Below, piece after piece: positions 1 to 6,319 of a stretch of 6,525 nt of DNA. The stretch covers positions 1 to 6,525 of the forward strand of contig VBAU01000146.1 of assembly GCA_005883855.1 (NCBI GenBank), read 5' to 3'. The notes below the pieces were generated by a model that made no database searches, was not told the origin of the DNA, and saw only the letters and a program-made list of their open reading frames with translations. Source of the DNA: Bacteroidota bacterium (GTDB taxonomy: Bacteria > Bacteroidota > Bacteroidia > Chitinophagales > Chitinophagaceae). How positions within the stretch are numbered: the first letter of the stretch is position 1; the number at the start of each line of letters is the position of its first letter. Both the position numbers and the translations under genes were made by a program.

Positions 1-771
1 CTTTGCATTTGAACTTAAATAGTTTCGTCAAATCAGCGAGTAAAGGCTCCGGGGATAACACCAATATCTACTTAGGCTTAAATTCAGATTCCGGGTTCAT
101 TACTGGAACAATACCACGAGGTGAAGGCGAGTTTACGATCTCAGGGTCTATTCCGCAGGTTGAGGCTTTTTTGGGAGACACCTTAACAAAATTTCTTCTT
201 ACCAGGGGCATTGTGATAAAGGGGAAAGCTTCCACTTCAATTAACGCCCCTAACCAAAACGGTTTGAAGGAGCGATACCACGATTTTACTTTCTCATTTT
301 TCCCCTCCGCTTGATTCCATCATCTACTGGTTTCTCAAAAAAAGCATCAACCTCTATGGGGAAGCATTGGTAAAAACTTTCGCCTACGAGAAAAAAGGTT
401 TTGGTGCAACAGATAGCGGTATTGTGATTGTAAAAGATTTCTGGAAACAAAAGGGACTTGATCCTGACGAGTTGAATATAAGAGACGGTTCTGGTCTCTC
501 CCCGCAAGACCGGGTTACGACACATGCGCAGGTAGAAGTATTGAAGTATGCAGCAAAACAATCCTGGTTTCCGTATTTTTTTAACGCCTTGCCCGAGTTC
601 AACCATATGAAGATGAAAAGCGGAACAATCAGTGATGTAAAAGGCTTTTGCGGGTACCATACCGCTGGGGACGGCACTCAGTATATCTTTTCTTTTCTCG
701 TGAATAACTACAATGGCTCAACATCTGCTGTTGTGCAAAAAATGTATAAGGTACTTGATGCGTTGAAGTGA
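1..771 (+). pseudogene. dacB: D-alanyl-D-alanine carboxypeptidase/endopeptidase (PBP4 type), 5'-truncated by window, frameshifted
   Basis: The product is a periplasmic penicillin-binding protein of the PBP4/DacB (peptidase S13) family, which removes the terminal D-Ala from muropeptides and cuts D-Ala-meso-DAP cross-links. The upstream part with the catalytic SxxK motif lies outside the window. Bases 3-314 encode a stretch with family-like GTIPRGEGEFTISGSIP and end at TGA 312-314. The homology continues without a gap in another frame: bases 301-369 read SPPLDSIIYWFLKKSINLYG and on into EALVKTF. The SxN motif is SIN at 343-351, followed by DGSGLS, and the KTG-like motif is KSG at 616-624; the stop is TGA 769-771. 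Because both halves match one protein end to end, I treat them as one gene with a one-base excess near the T5C4 run at 297-305. A TTG at 367 is not a believable start. It could be a true pseudogene, a sequencing or assembly indel, or, much less likely, programmed frameshifting. Family assignment is firm; the cause of the break is not. Confidence 0.87.
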
Positions 772-773
772 TG

Positions 774-843
774 ATCGTTGGTCGTGAGTCGTGAGTCGTG
801 ACTAACAGTAGAAACTAGTAACGGGCAACCGGTAACCGGTAAG
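774..843. repeat. Degenerate 7-base tandem repeat filling a convergent gene junction
   Basis: Ten consecutive 7-base units can be laid out in a single phase. After ATCGTTG come three exact GTCGTGA copies (781-801), then CTAACAG, TAGAAAC, TAGTAAC, GGGCAAC, CGGTAAC and CGGTAAG. The tract starts two bases after the dacB stop and ends just before the stop of the metalloprotease gene on the other strand. A short hairpin (ACCGG, loop TAA, CCGGT at 828-840) falls out of the last units but has no T-run, so it is not a convincing terminator. The period is seen directly; any role is unknown. Confidence 0.7.
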
Positions 844-846
844 GCC

Positions 847-1893
847 TCAACCACGGTGGATGAAGGGCAGGTCCATTTTTAATAGAAACGGGACAGCGAA
901 GCTACCTACCCAGATCAAAATGATAATGACCTTGCCGAACCAGGACAGGTCCTGGATAATCGTTCTTTGCAAAAGATTTTCAATGGCGGTTACCACTTTG
1001 TCTTCGTATGCTGAATATTCATACGGCGGAGCGGGATTTACATTTCTTAAGGTGGGATAATTGTTCTCAATCAAAAGGTTTCGAATGCGCCAATATTCTT
1101 CATCAGTGAGTTCCTCATAAGTTTTTTCCAGGTTGATGCCTCTGGCTTCAATTACTTTTGTGAGTTTCTCATTTTTGTCTTCGGTTACCAACCGCACCAA
1201 CATCATGGCAGGAAAAATGAGCAGCACATAAAAGAAAGAATTTGTCATGCCAAGTCTGATCAGAAAATATCCAAGCGCCAATGCTGAAAGAAGGACAAAA
1301 ATTTTTCCAATGAAATTGGTATCATCCAAAAACAGCCGGTTCACCAATTGTCCTCCATCCAGAGGATAAACAGGTAGCAGGTTGAGAACATTCAAAAAGA
1401 TGAGCAAGGTCGCGGCAATTCGCAAGAGGCCGAAAGTCTGATACGGCAGATCTGCAAACCGATCATTGGTGATGAAATACAAGATTATTCCCAAAAAAAT
1501 TCCAGGCATGGGTCCCGCGAGTAAAATGATGGCTGATTGTTTTTGTGACACTTCTCTCTTGGTGCCGCTGGCATAGGCGCCGAGCAATGGAATGAAAAAG
1601 ATGCCAAGTTCCTTGTAATCGTAGATCTTCATCGCAAGGAAATGTCCCAGCTCATGAAAGACAACAATTCCAGTCAGAATAAGGACTAGTATCCAGTTCG
1701 CACTAAAAAAATAATAAGCTATGAGCAAATACAAAGCGAGACTGGAAATGGACCGAATCCATACGTTTCGTTTTTTTTCTTCGGGTTCTGGTTTAGGCGG
1801 ATAAACGAATGAGTCTTGCAATGAAGATTCATCAGGGTTCCTCTCTGAATTTTCGTTACCTGGCTGCAGTGAAAATGGCTGATCATTCTCCAT
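847..1893 (-). CDS. M50-family (site-2-protease-like) membrane zinc metalloprotease
   Basis: This 348-residue polytopic protein carries the two hallmarks of family M50. The zinc-binding HExxH appears as HELGH at residues 80-84 inside a hydrophobic segment. The second, metal-ligand motif appears as NLLPVYPLDGG at 171-181, with Asp179 the expected third ligand. An acidic, proline-rich N-terminal stretch (about 1-45) is followed by hydrophobic segments near 47-63, 67-90, 120-140, 155-175, 195-235 and 319-337. No PDZ domain is visible, unlike RseP. The soluble part (about 240-315) is charged and unassigned. Such proteins cut substrates within the membrane, for example anti-sigma factors, but the substrate here cannot be told. 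The ATG at 1891-1893 is the only sensible start; it lies 9 bases after the thioesterase stop and has no Shine-Dalgarno sequence. It is the last gene of a probable three-gene transcript. Family is confident, substrate unknown. Confidence 0.9.
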   Translation of the reverse strand: MENDQPFSLQPGNENSERNPDESSLQDSFVYPPKPEPEEKKRNVWIRSISSLALYLLIAYYFFSANWILVLILTGIVVFHELGHFLAMKIYDYKELGIFFIPLLGAYASGTKREVSQKQSAIILLAGPMPGIFLGIILYFITNDRFADLPYQTFGLLRIAATLLIFLNVLNLLPVYPLDGGQLVNRLFLDDTNFIGKIFVLLSALALGYFLIRLGMTNSFFYVLLIFPAMMLVRLVTEDKNEKLTKVIEARGINLEKTYEELTDEEYWRIRNLLIENNYPTLRNVNPAPPYEYSAYEDKVVTAIENLLQRTIIQDLSWFGKVIIILIWVGSFAVPFLLKMDLPFIHRG

Positions 1894-1902
1894 GCGCTAA
1901 AA

Positions 1903-2313
1903 TTAACTAAAATAAGGTTGAAGTTTTTTCAACAACTCGCCCGGGGTCGTCGTGCGTTTCATCGTCTTTGCTTCCATAAAATATAAAATGATCCTGCCCG
2001 TAGCCAACAACTCCTTTTTTTCGTTGTATACCTCGTGGTGAAATTCGATTTTATGATGGACCGGTAATTCTTTCAAAACGGTTTTGATCGTAAGGAGGTC
2101 GTCGTATAACGCAGGCCGCAGGAATTTTGACTGTACTTCCACAACCGGCATAATCACGCCCATCTTTTCCACGTCGGCATACGTAAACCCCAGCTGACGA
2201 ATGGATTCAGCCCTTGATACTTCGTAGTATAAAAAGAAATTGCTGTGATACACCACACCCATCTGATCTGTTTCCGCATAGCGAACTCGCACTTTTGTTT
2301 CTGAGGCGAACAT
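1903..2313 (-). CDS. Acyl-CoA thioesterase, YbgC/FadM-type hotdog fold (4-hydroxybenzoyl-CoA thioesterase family)
   Basis: The 136-residue length is typical of single-domain hotdog thioesterases, which hydrolyse acyl-CoA to free acid and CoA in the cytoplasm. The family signature is near the N-terminus: RYAETDQMGVVYHSN at residues 11-25, with Asp16 in the position of the catalytic aspartate, the adjacent GVVYH, and Glu31 in YYE. The rest shows the expected pattern of a long helix followed by beta strands (about 55-115), including HHKIEFHHEVY. The start is ATG at 2311-2313 with no Shine-Dalgarno sequence, as is common in Bacteroidota. The gene lies 19 bases after the DoxX gene and 9 bases before the metalloprotease gene, so co-transcription is likely. 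In proteobacteria ybgC sits beside tol-pal; no tol-pal genes are seen here, so that link cannot be claimed. Substrate chain length is not predictable from the sequence. Confidence 0.9.
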   Translation of the reverse strand: MFASETKVRVRYAETDQMGVVYHSNFFLYYEVSRAESIRQLGFTYADVEKMGVIMPVVEVQSKFLRPALYDDLLTIKTVLKELPVHHKIEFHHEVYNEKKELLATGRIILYFMEAKTMKRTTTPGELLKKLQPYFS

Positions 2314-2332
2314 TAATGATTAATGAGTGGAT

Positions 2333-2749
2333 TTACTTTCCGATCAGTCTGTCGACACTAATTTGTCCTGGACCTGTAAATATCAGCGTGAAGAAAATAC
2401 TTAAGAATAACAAGGACAATTCGCCACCGGCGGGGGGCGGAGCATAGTTCAGATGATGGACCTTGATAAAGGCAAAGGCCATATCAATGATGAGGGGTAT
2501 GCATACCCACCTCGTAAACAACCCAAGAATCAGAAGGGAACTGCATAAAACTTCTGCGAAAATTACAATGGCCAGCGTAGTCGAAGATCCAATGTGGAAG
2601 GGGTTTATAAACTTCTCGGACATCTGGCCAAAGTTATTCAACTTCATCAGCCCATGGTTCACCAACATGAGCGAGCCACCGCCGAGACGTAAAATGAGTG
2701 TGGCGAAATTGAATGCGGGATCCGAGTAACGAGTAGAGGCAATTTTCAT
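2333..2749 (-). CDS. DoxX-family integral membrane protein
   Basis: This 138-residue protein has about four hydrophobic segments (near 14-34, 58-77, 82-97 and 110-125), the usual DoxX size and topology. Family-like features are RLGGGSLML followed by NHGLMKL (31-37), a mid-membrane AE pair at 66-67, and the closing GPGQISVD near 126-133. DoxX-type proteins are small inner-membrane proteins, some of which are linked to quinone or redox functions; the role of this one is unknown. I chose ATG at 2747-2749 because conserved sequence begins just after it. An in-frame TTG at 2768-2770 would add seven residues (MHLKFTR) but is less likely. It is the first gene of a minus-strand trio, and its promoter should lie in the repeat-rich region 2750-2930, where I could not find a good one. 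An odd point is the PPPAGGE loop at about 104-110. Confidence 0.85.
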   Translation of the reverse strand: MKIASTRYSDPAFNFATLILRLGGGSLMLVNHGLMKLNNFGQMSEKFINPFHIGSSTTLAIVIFAEVLCSSLLILGLFTRWVCIPLIIDMAFAFIKVHHLNYAPPPAGGELSLLFLSIFFTLIFTGPGQISVDRLIGK

Positions 2750-2781
2750 ACGCGTGAATTTGAGGTGCAATGATACGAAAT

Positions 2782-2831
2782 TGGTTGCTGGTTCCTGTTG
2801 GTAGCTTCTGGTTGCCAGTTAATGGTTGCAT
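2782..2831. repeat. Degenerate 7-base-phased repeat tract, G/T-rich on plus strand
   Basis: The hexamer GGTTGC occurs at 2783, 2811 and 2825, with GGTTCC at 2790; every offset is a multiple of 7. The units can be written TGGTTGC, TGGTTCC, TGTTGGT, AGCTTCT, GGTTGCC, AGTTAAT, GGTTGCA. The tract lies just upstream of the DoxX gene (minus strand), so it would be in its leader or near its promoter. The phasing is seen directly; function is unknown. Confidence 0.6.
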
Positions 2832-2883
2832 AACGCTAGTGAAGATTTCTTTAAAGTTATTTTTCATTCGAACCAAATTACGA

Positions 2884-2925
2884 GGTAAATACCAGCAACA
2901 AATTACCAGCAACCACCAACAAGAA
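2884..2925. repeat. Second 7-base-phased tract, opposite orientation to the one at 2782
   Basis: ACCAGCA occurs at 2891 and again 14 bases later at 2905, and ACCACCA follows at 2912, all in one 7-base phase (GGTAAAT, ACCAGCA, ACAAATT, ACCAGCA, ACCACCA, ACAAGAA). The units are the reverse complement of those at 2782-2831. The longest match is an 11-base perfect inverted repeat: 2782-2792 against 2905-2915 (ACCAGCAACCA). About 112 bases separate the two arms. Confidence 0.55.
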
Positions 2926-2960
2926 TGAATGAATTGTTAAAACATTAACGAGACCCGCAG

Positions 2961-2969
2961 TTATCCACA
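2961..2969 (+). other. Single DnaA-box 9-mer upstream of the TPR gene
   Basis: TTATCCACA matches the canonical high-affinity DnaA box exactly. It lies 84 bases before the TPR gene start in the divergent spacer. I see no second box and no AT-rich unwinding region of note, so this is not an origin. Chance alone gives a given 9-mer about a 5% probability in a window this size on two strands, assuming equal base use. Regulatory binding of DnaA is possible but unproven. Confidence 0.3.
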
Positions 2970-2986
2970 GTTGTTTGGAATGATGT

Positions 2987-3017
2987 TTGGTCAGCCCTGA
3001 AATAAGTTGAATATTTA
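2987..3017 (+). promoter_or_regulatory. Weak candidate promoter (Bacteroidota type) for the TPR gene
   Basis: A TTG at 2987-2989 is separated by 20 bases from AATATTTA at 3010-3017. This resembles the Bacteroidota primary sigma layout (TTG, about 19-21 bases, TAnnTTTG), but the downstream element matches only the A and the TTT core. Transcription would start near 3024 and leave a leader of about 30 bases. Offered as the best candidate, not as a firm call. Confidence 0.22.
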
Positions 3018-3038
3018 CGACGTTAATCCAATCGGTTT

Positions 3039-3044
3039 AAAGGA
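3039..3044 (+). promoter_or_regulatory. Shine-Dalgarno-like site of the TPR gene
   Basis: AAAGGA ends 9 bases before the ATG at 3054-3056. It supports that start, which is also the one that places a signal peptide at the N-terminus. It is the clearest ribosome binding site in the window. Confidence 0.5.
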
Positions 3045-3053
3045 CATCTCAAA

Positions 3054-6000
3054 ATGAAGAATCAATACATCCTGATCCCCGCCATCTTCCTTAGTATTTC
3101 AGTCAGTGCACAACAATCTCGTTTTTATTCCGACCCGGAGGAGAAATTCAAAGAGGCAAAGGAATATTACCAGAAGGAGCAATACAGCCTTGCTTATCCC
3201 ATATTGAAAGAGTTGCAACAATCTGTGCAAGAGACAGACAAGGCGAACAATCCCGTTACCGTCCAGGAGATCAATTATTATACGATTGCATGTGCACTAA
3301 AACAAAATGAAGGTCGTGCGGTAGACATGGCAACGACTTACATTGACAATGAAAAAAACAACGCAAGGGTCCAGCAGTTAAATTTCCACTTGGGCGAATA
3401 TTATTATCGGCACGAGCAATTTGCCGATGCCGCGCAAGCATATGAGCGGTCCAACATTGCCAACCTTAGCAATCGCGAAATTGCTGACATGAAGTTTCAC
3501 CAGGGATACGCCTACTTCACGCTTGGACGATTTGATGAGGCCAAGCCGCTGTTCAATAACATTCGCCAGATCAAGGACGATCCAAATTACATTGATGCCA
3601 ATTATTATTATGGGTATCTCGCATTTAGGGACAAGAATTACAATGACGCCCTGGCAAGCTTTAAGATTGTAGAGAACGAAAAAAATTATGAGACCATCGT
3701 CCCTTATTACATTGCCCAGATCTATTACATACAGGGTAAGAAAGAAGAAGCCATGGCTTATGCGGATCAGAAGTTAAAGAAAGGGGGTAATTATTACGAT
3801 GTTGAAATGAATCAATTGCTCGGCCACGCCCATTTTGAACGCGGTGAATACGATGCGGCGCTTCCCTATCTTGAGGCCTATGTAAACAAAACCCAGAAGG
3901 TACGACGCGAAGATCTTTACGAACTTTCCTATTGTTATTACCAGGCAAAGAAATATCCGAAGGCCATCGAAGGATTCAAGCAGTTGAGCGGTAAGGAAGA
4001 TACACTGAGCCAACACGCGATGTACATGTTGGGAGATGCTTATTTAAAAACGGGGCAAAAAGCAAATGCAAGAAACGCATACCTATTCTGCGCCTCGAAT
4101 AGCAGCAGCCCAGCGTTGAAAGAAGTTTCAAAATACAATTACGCCAAGCTGTCTTATGAATTGGGATACCAGGATGAGGCACTCAACAGCCTCCAGTCAT
4201 TTTTGAGCGAATATCCAAACTCCACATACAACAAGGAAGCAAAAGAGTTACTTGTTTCCGTTCTCGCCAACACGAGCAATTATGCGGATGCATTGAATCT
4301 TCTGGATTCATTGGATAAGCCTTCAGAGAATGCAAAGAAATTATATGCGAGAATCTTATTTGGTCGGGCTACCGAATTTATAAACGACGGCAGACTGGGG
4401 GAGGCCAATGCTTTACTCGACAAAGCCCTAAAAGATCCCGCCAATTCATCCATGCTTCCTTACATCAATTTCTGGAAGGGCGAAATTGCGTACCGGGATA
4501 ATAAGTTGGATGACGCTATCCGCTACTACAACTCTTATTTAAATGCCGGCTCACCTGCAAGCGGTGAAGCAAATGCTACCAACGTAAAGTACAATTTAGG
4601 ATATAGCTATTTGCGCAAGGAGAATTACCCCGCTGCGTTGAGTTTCTTTGAACCCGTCGGAAAAAACCCTTCCTTGAGTTCGGACGCTATCACGCAAGAT
4701 GCGTATCTCCGCACGGCTGATTGCTATTTCATGAACCGCGAGTATAGCAAGGCTGATGCCATGTACAGTAATGTGATCAAGCTTTCCTGGCCTGCTGAAG
4801 ATTATGCTACTTTCCAGCAAGCGATGATTCAGGGAATAAAAAGCCCCAATCAAAAGATCAGTTTGCTGAATACCATGACACGAAAGTTTCCGACTTCATC
4901 ATTGGTCACAGACGCAAATATGGAAATTGCCAAAACATACATGGCTGATGAGCGCTTTAAAGATGCCATACCTTACCTGAACAATATCATTAATGCCCAG
5001 GACAACAATTCTCAAAAGCCGCAAGCCTATTTACGACTCGGGATATGTTACTACAATTTGAATAATACCGGCGAGGCGCTGAATCAATACAGGACATTGA
5101 TCGACAAATATCCCAATTCAGATGAAGCGGATGCTGCCATGGATGATGTAAAAACAATTTCAGTTGCGTCAGGCAGACCAAATGATTACGCTGATTTCAT
5201 GCGAAAAGCCGGTAAGCCACTGTCGGTAAGCGCGGAGGATTCTCTTAGCTTCTCCGCTGCAGAGGCTCAATATCAAAATGGAAATACAACTGCCGCGCTG
5301 AAGTCTTTTAATGATTACGTACAAAAGTTTCCCGATGGCGTGTACACCGTTGATGCTAATTTTTACCGGGGTGAAATTTATAACAGCAAAAGCGATTGGA
5401 ATAACGCGTTAAGCGGCTATGAAGCTGTTGCAGCTGAGGCCCCGAACAAATATGCAGAGAAAGCCGTGCTCGGCGCTGCAAGGATTTATTTCTTTGAATT
5501 GAAGGATTATGCGAAAGCTGAAAGTTATTATAGCCAATTAAAACAGATTACGTCCAACCAGGAAAGCAAATTGGAAGCCATGCGTGGCCTATTGCGAAGT
5601 CAATACCAGCAACAGAAGTGGACGGATGCCGTGAATAATGCCAAGGATCTGCTCAATCAAAAGGGTAGTAGTAGTGACGATAAAGCTTTAGCCAATATGG
5701 CTATTGCGAAATCATACCAGGTGGGTGGGCAATATGACCTGGCGATCGCCAATTACAAAACGGTAGTTGCAATTAATAAGTCCGCATTGGCTGCTGAGGC
5801 GCGCTATGAGATTGCCAATTCCTGGTTTGCTGTTGACCATCTGAGTGATGCTGAGAAAGCGGCGTTTGAAACGATAAACAAGTCGGGCTCCTATGATTAC
5901 TGGGTCACGAAGAGTTATATCCTTTTAGGAGATATTTATTTCAAGCAAAAAGATTATTTCAATGCCAAGGCGACTTTCCAGAGTGTGGTTGATCATAGCA

Positions 6001-6086
6001 TCAATATGGAATTAAAAACTGAGGCGCAAGCGAAATTGACGAAGGTGATAGAAGAAGAGGGCAAAAATAGTAAGGTGGGGCAGTAG
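3054..6086 (+). CDS. Large exported tetratricopeptide-repeat protein
   Basis: The 1010-residue product begins with a signal peptide: Lys2, a hydrophobic core, then SVSA followed by QQ, with cleavage near residues 19-20. There is no lipobox cysteine, so a soluble periplasmic protein is expected. Nearly all the rest is TPR-like helical hairpins. Clear units with the small-residue/aromatic pattern lie near 109-131, 147-168, 183-204, 216-238, 252-275, 286-309, 321-343, 362-384, 471-494, 512-533, 550-573, 621-643, 657-681, 766-790, 802-826, 879-902 and 953-977. Several hairpins end in YPNS or FPxG/FPTS (386-390, 611-615, 685-689, 759-762), as in BamD/YbgF-type TPRs. Such repeats bind proteins or peptides; there is no catalytic domain. 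It faces the operon on the minus strand and is followed after 233 bases by another exported protein on the same strand. That arrangement suggests a scaffold for an envelope or outer-membrane assembly, which is inference. The specific function is not known to me. Confidence 0.92.
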   Translation: MKNQYILIPAIFLSISVSAQQSRFYSDPEEKFKEAKEYYQKEQYSLAYPILKELQQSVQETDKANNPVTVQEINYYTIACALKQNEGRAVDMATTYIDNEKNNARVQQLNFHLGEYYYRHEQFADAAQAYERSNIANLSNREIADMKFHQGYAYFTLGRFDEAKPLFNNIRQIKDDPNYIDANYYYGYLAFRDKNYNDALASFKIVENEKNYETIVPYYIAQIYYIQGKKEEAMAYADQKLKKGGNYYDVEMNQLLGHAHFERGEYDAALPYLEAYVNKTQKVRREDLYELSYCYYQAKKYPKAIEGFKQLSGKEDTLSQHAMYMLGDAYLKTGQKANARNAYLFCASNSSSPALKEVSKYNYAKLSYELGYQDEALNSLQSFLSEYPNSTYNKEAKELLVSVLANTSNYADALNLLDSLDKPSENAKKLYARILFGRATEFINDGRLGEANALLDKALKDPANSSMLPYINFWKGEIAYRDNKLDDAIRYYNSYLNAGSPASGEANATNVKYNLGYSYLRKENYPAALSFFEPVGKNPSLSSDAITQDAYLRTADCYFMNREYSKADAMYSNVIKLSWPAEDYATFQQAMIQGIKSPNQKISLLNTMTRKFPTSSLVTDANMEIAKTYMADERFKDAIPYLNNIINAQDNNSQKPQAYLRLGICYYNLNNTGEALNQYRTLIDKYPNSDEADAAMDDVKTISVASGRPNDYADFMRKAGKPLSVSAEDSLSFSAAEAQYQNGNTTAALKSFNDYVQKFPDGVYTVDANFYRGEIYNSKSDWNNALSGYEAVAAEAPNKYAEKAVLGAARIYFFELKDYAKAESYYSQLKQITSNQESKLEAMRGLLRSQYQQQKWTDAVNNAKDLLNQKGSSSDDKALANMAIAKSYQVGGQYDLAIANYKTVVAINKSALAAEARYEIANSWFAVDHLSDAEKAAFETINKSGSYDYWVTKSYILLGDIYFKQKDYFNAKATFQSVVDHSINMELKTEAQAKLTKVIEEEGKNSKVGQ

Positions 6087-6133
6087 GGTGGTGAAAGGTC
6101 AATGGTGGTCTAAAGGAATTAGAAGATTGTTGA

Positions 6134-6150
6134 TTGCTCCCTAGGAGCAA
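6134..6150. repeat. Small perfect palindrome with A/T-rich 3' flank (element A)
   Basis: TTGCTCC, a 3-base loop CTA, and GGAGCAA form a perfect 7-bp stem 48 bases after the TPR stop codon. The downstream flank is AATAATTAATAACGA. It lacks a T-run on the plus strand, so it is not a textbook intrinsic terminator, although it could protect or end the TPR transcript. Its shape resembles intergenic palindromes I recall from Bacteroidota genomes (inverted CCC/GGG core followed by an A/T-rich tail); that is memory, not a search result. Confidence 0.5.
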
Positions 6151-6207
6151 AATAATTAATAACGACGAGTGAAGCCCTTTGATGCCAATAAATGATAATA
6201 GAATTCC

Positions 6208-6223
6208 GAACCCCGAAGGGTTC
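6208..6223. repeat. Small perfect palindrome with A/T-rich 3' flank (element B)
   Basis: GAACCC, loop CGAA, and GGGTTC form a perfect 6-bp stem, followed by AATTATAGATGATAGGA. The design matches element A 74 bases upstream: a short GC stem, a tight loop, then an A/T-rich tail starting AAT. The stem sequences differ, which argues for conserved structure, not a recent duplication. It sits 97 bases before the next start codon. Confidence 0.5.
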
Positions 6224-6319
6224 AATTATAGATGATAGGATTACCAAACGATGCAGTGTGCGACGCAACAGACGCTTAATAGTATTACAGACGCTGACAA
6301 CATAAAATAAAAAACAAAA

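Noticed and set aside
286..677. Two minus-strand open frames across the dacB-like gene
   Set aside because: They overlap the plus-strand region carrying the SxN and KSG motifs, and their products show no recognisable domain and poor composition.
367..771. Independent gene starting at TTG 367
   Set aside because: The homology runs in the same frame upstream to 301, including the SIN motif at 343-351, so the TTG is internal to the dacB-like gene.
827..840. Intrinsic terminator in the convergent junction
   Set aside because: The stem is only 5 bp, has no T-run on either strand, and is explained by the repeated AACCGGT units.
2852..2859. Promoter -7 element TAACTTTA (minus strand) for the DoxX operon
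   Set aside because: The 8-mer is close to TAnnTTTG, but the nearest upstream TTG elements are 14 or 36 bases away, outside the usual spacing.
2634..2912. Minus-strand open frame overlapping the DoxX start
   Set aside because: It reads through the heptamer tracts and the DoxX gene in another frame and gives no family-like sequence.
2782..2925. CRISPR array
   Set aside because: Repeat units are 7 bases and degenerate, with no 20-40 base direct repeats separated by unique spacers and no cas genes.
3661..5181. Several minus-strand open frames inside the TPR gene
   Set aside because: They are antisense shadows of a clearly coding plus-strand gene, and their products lack domains, signal peptides or good starts.
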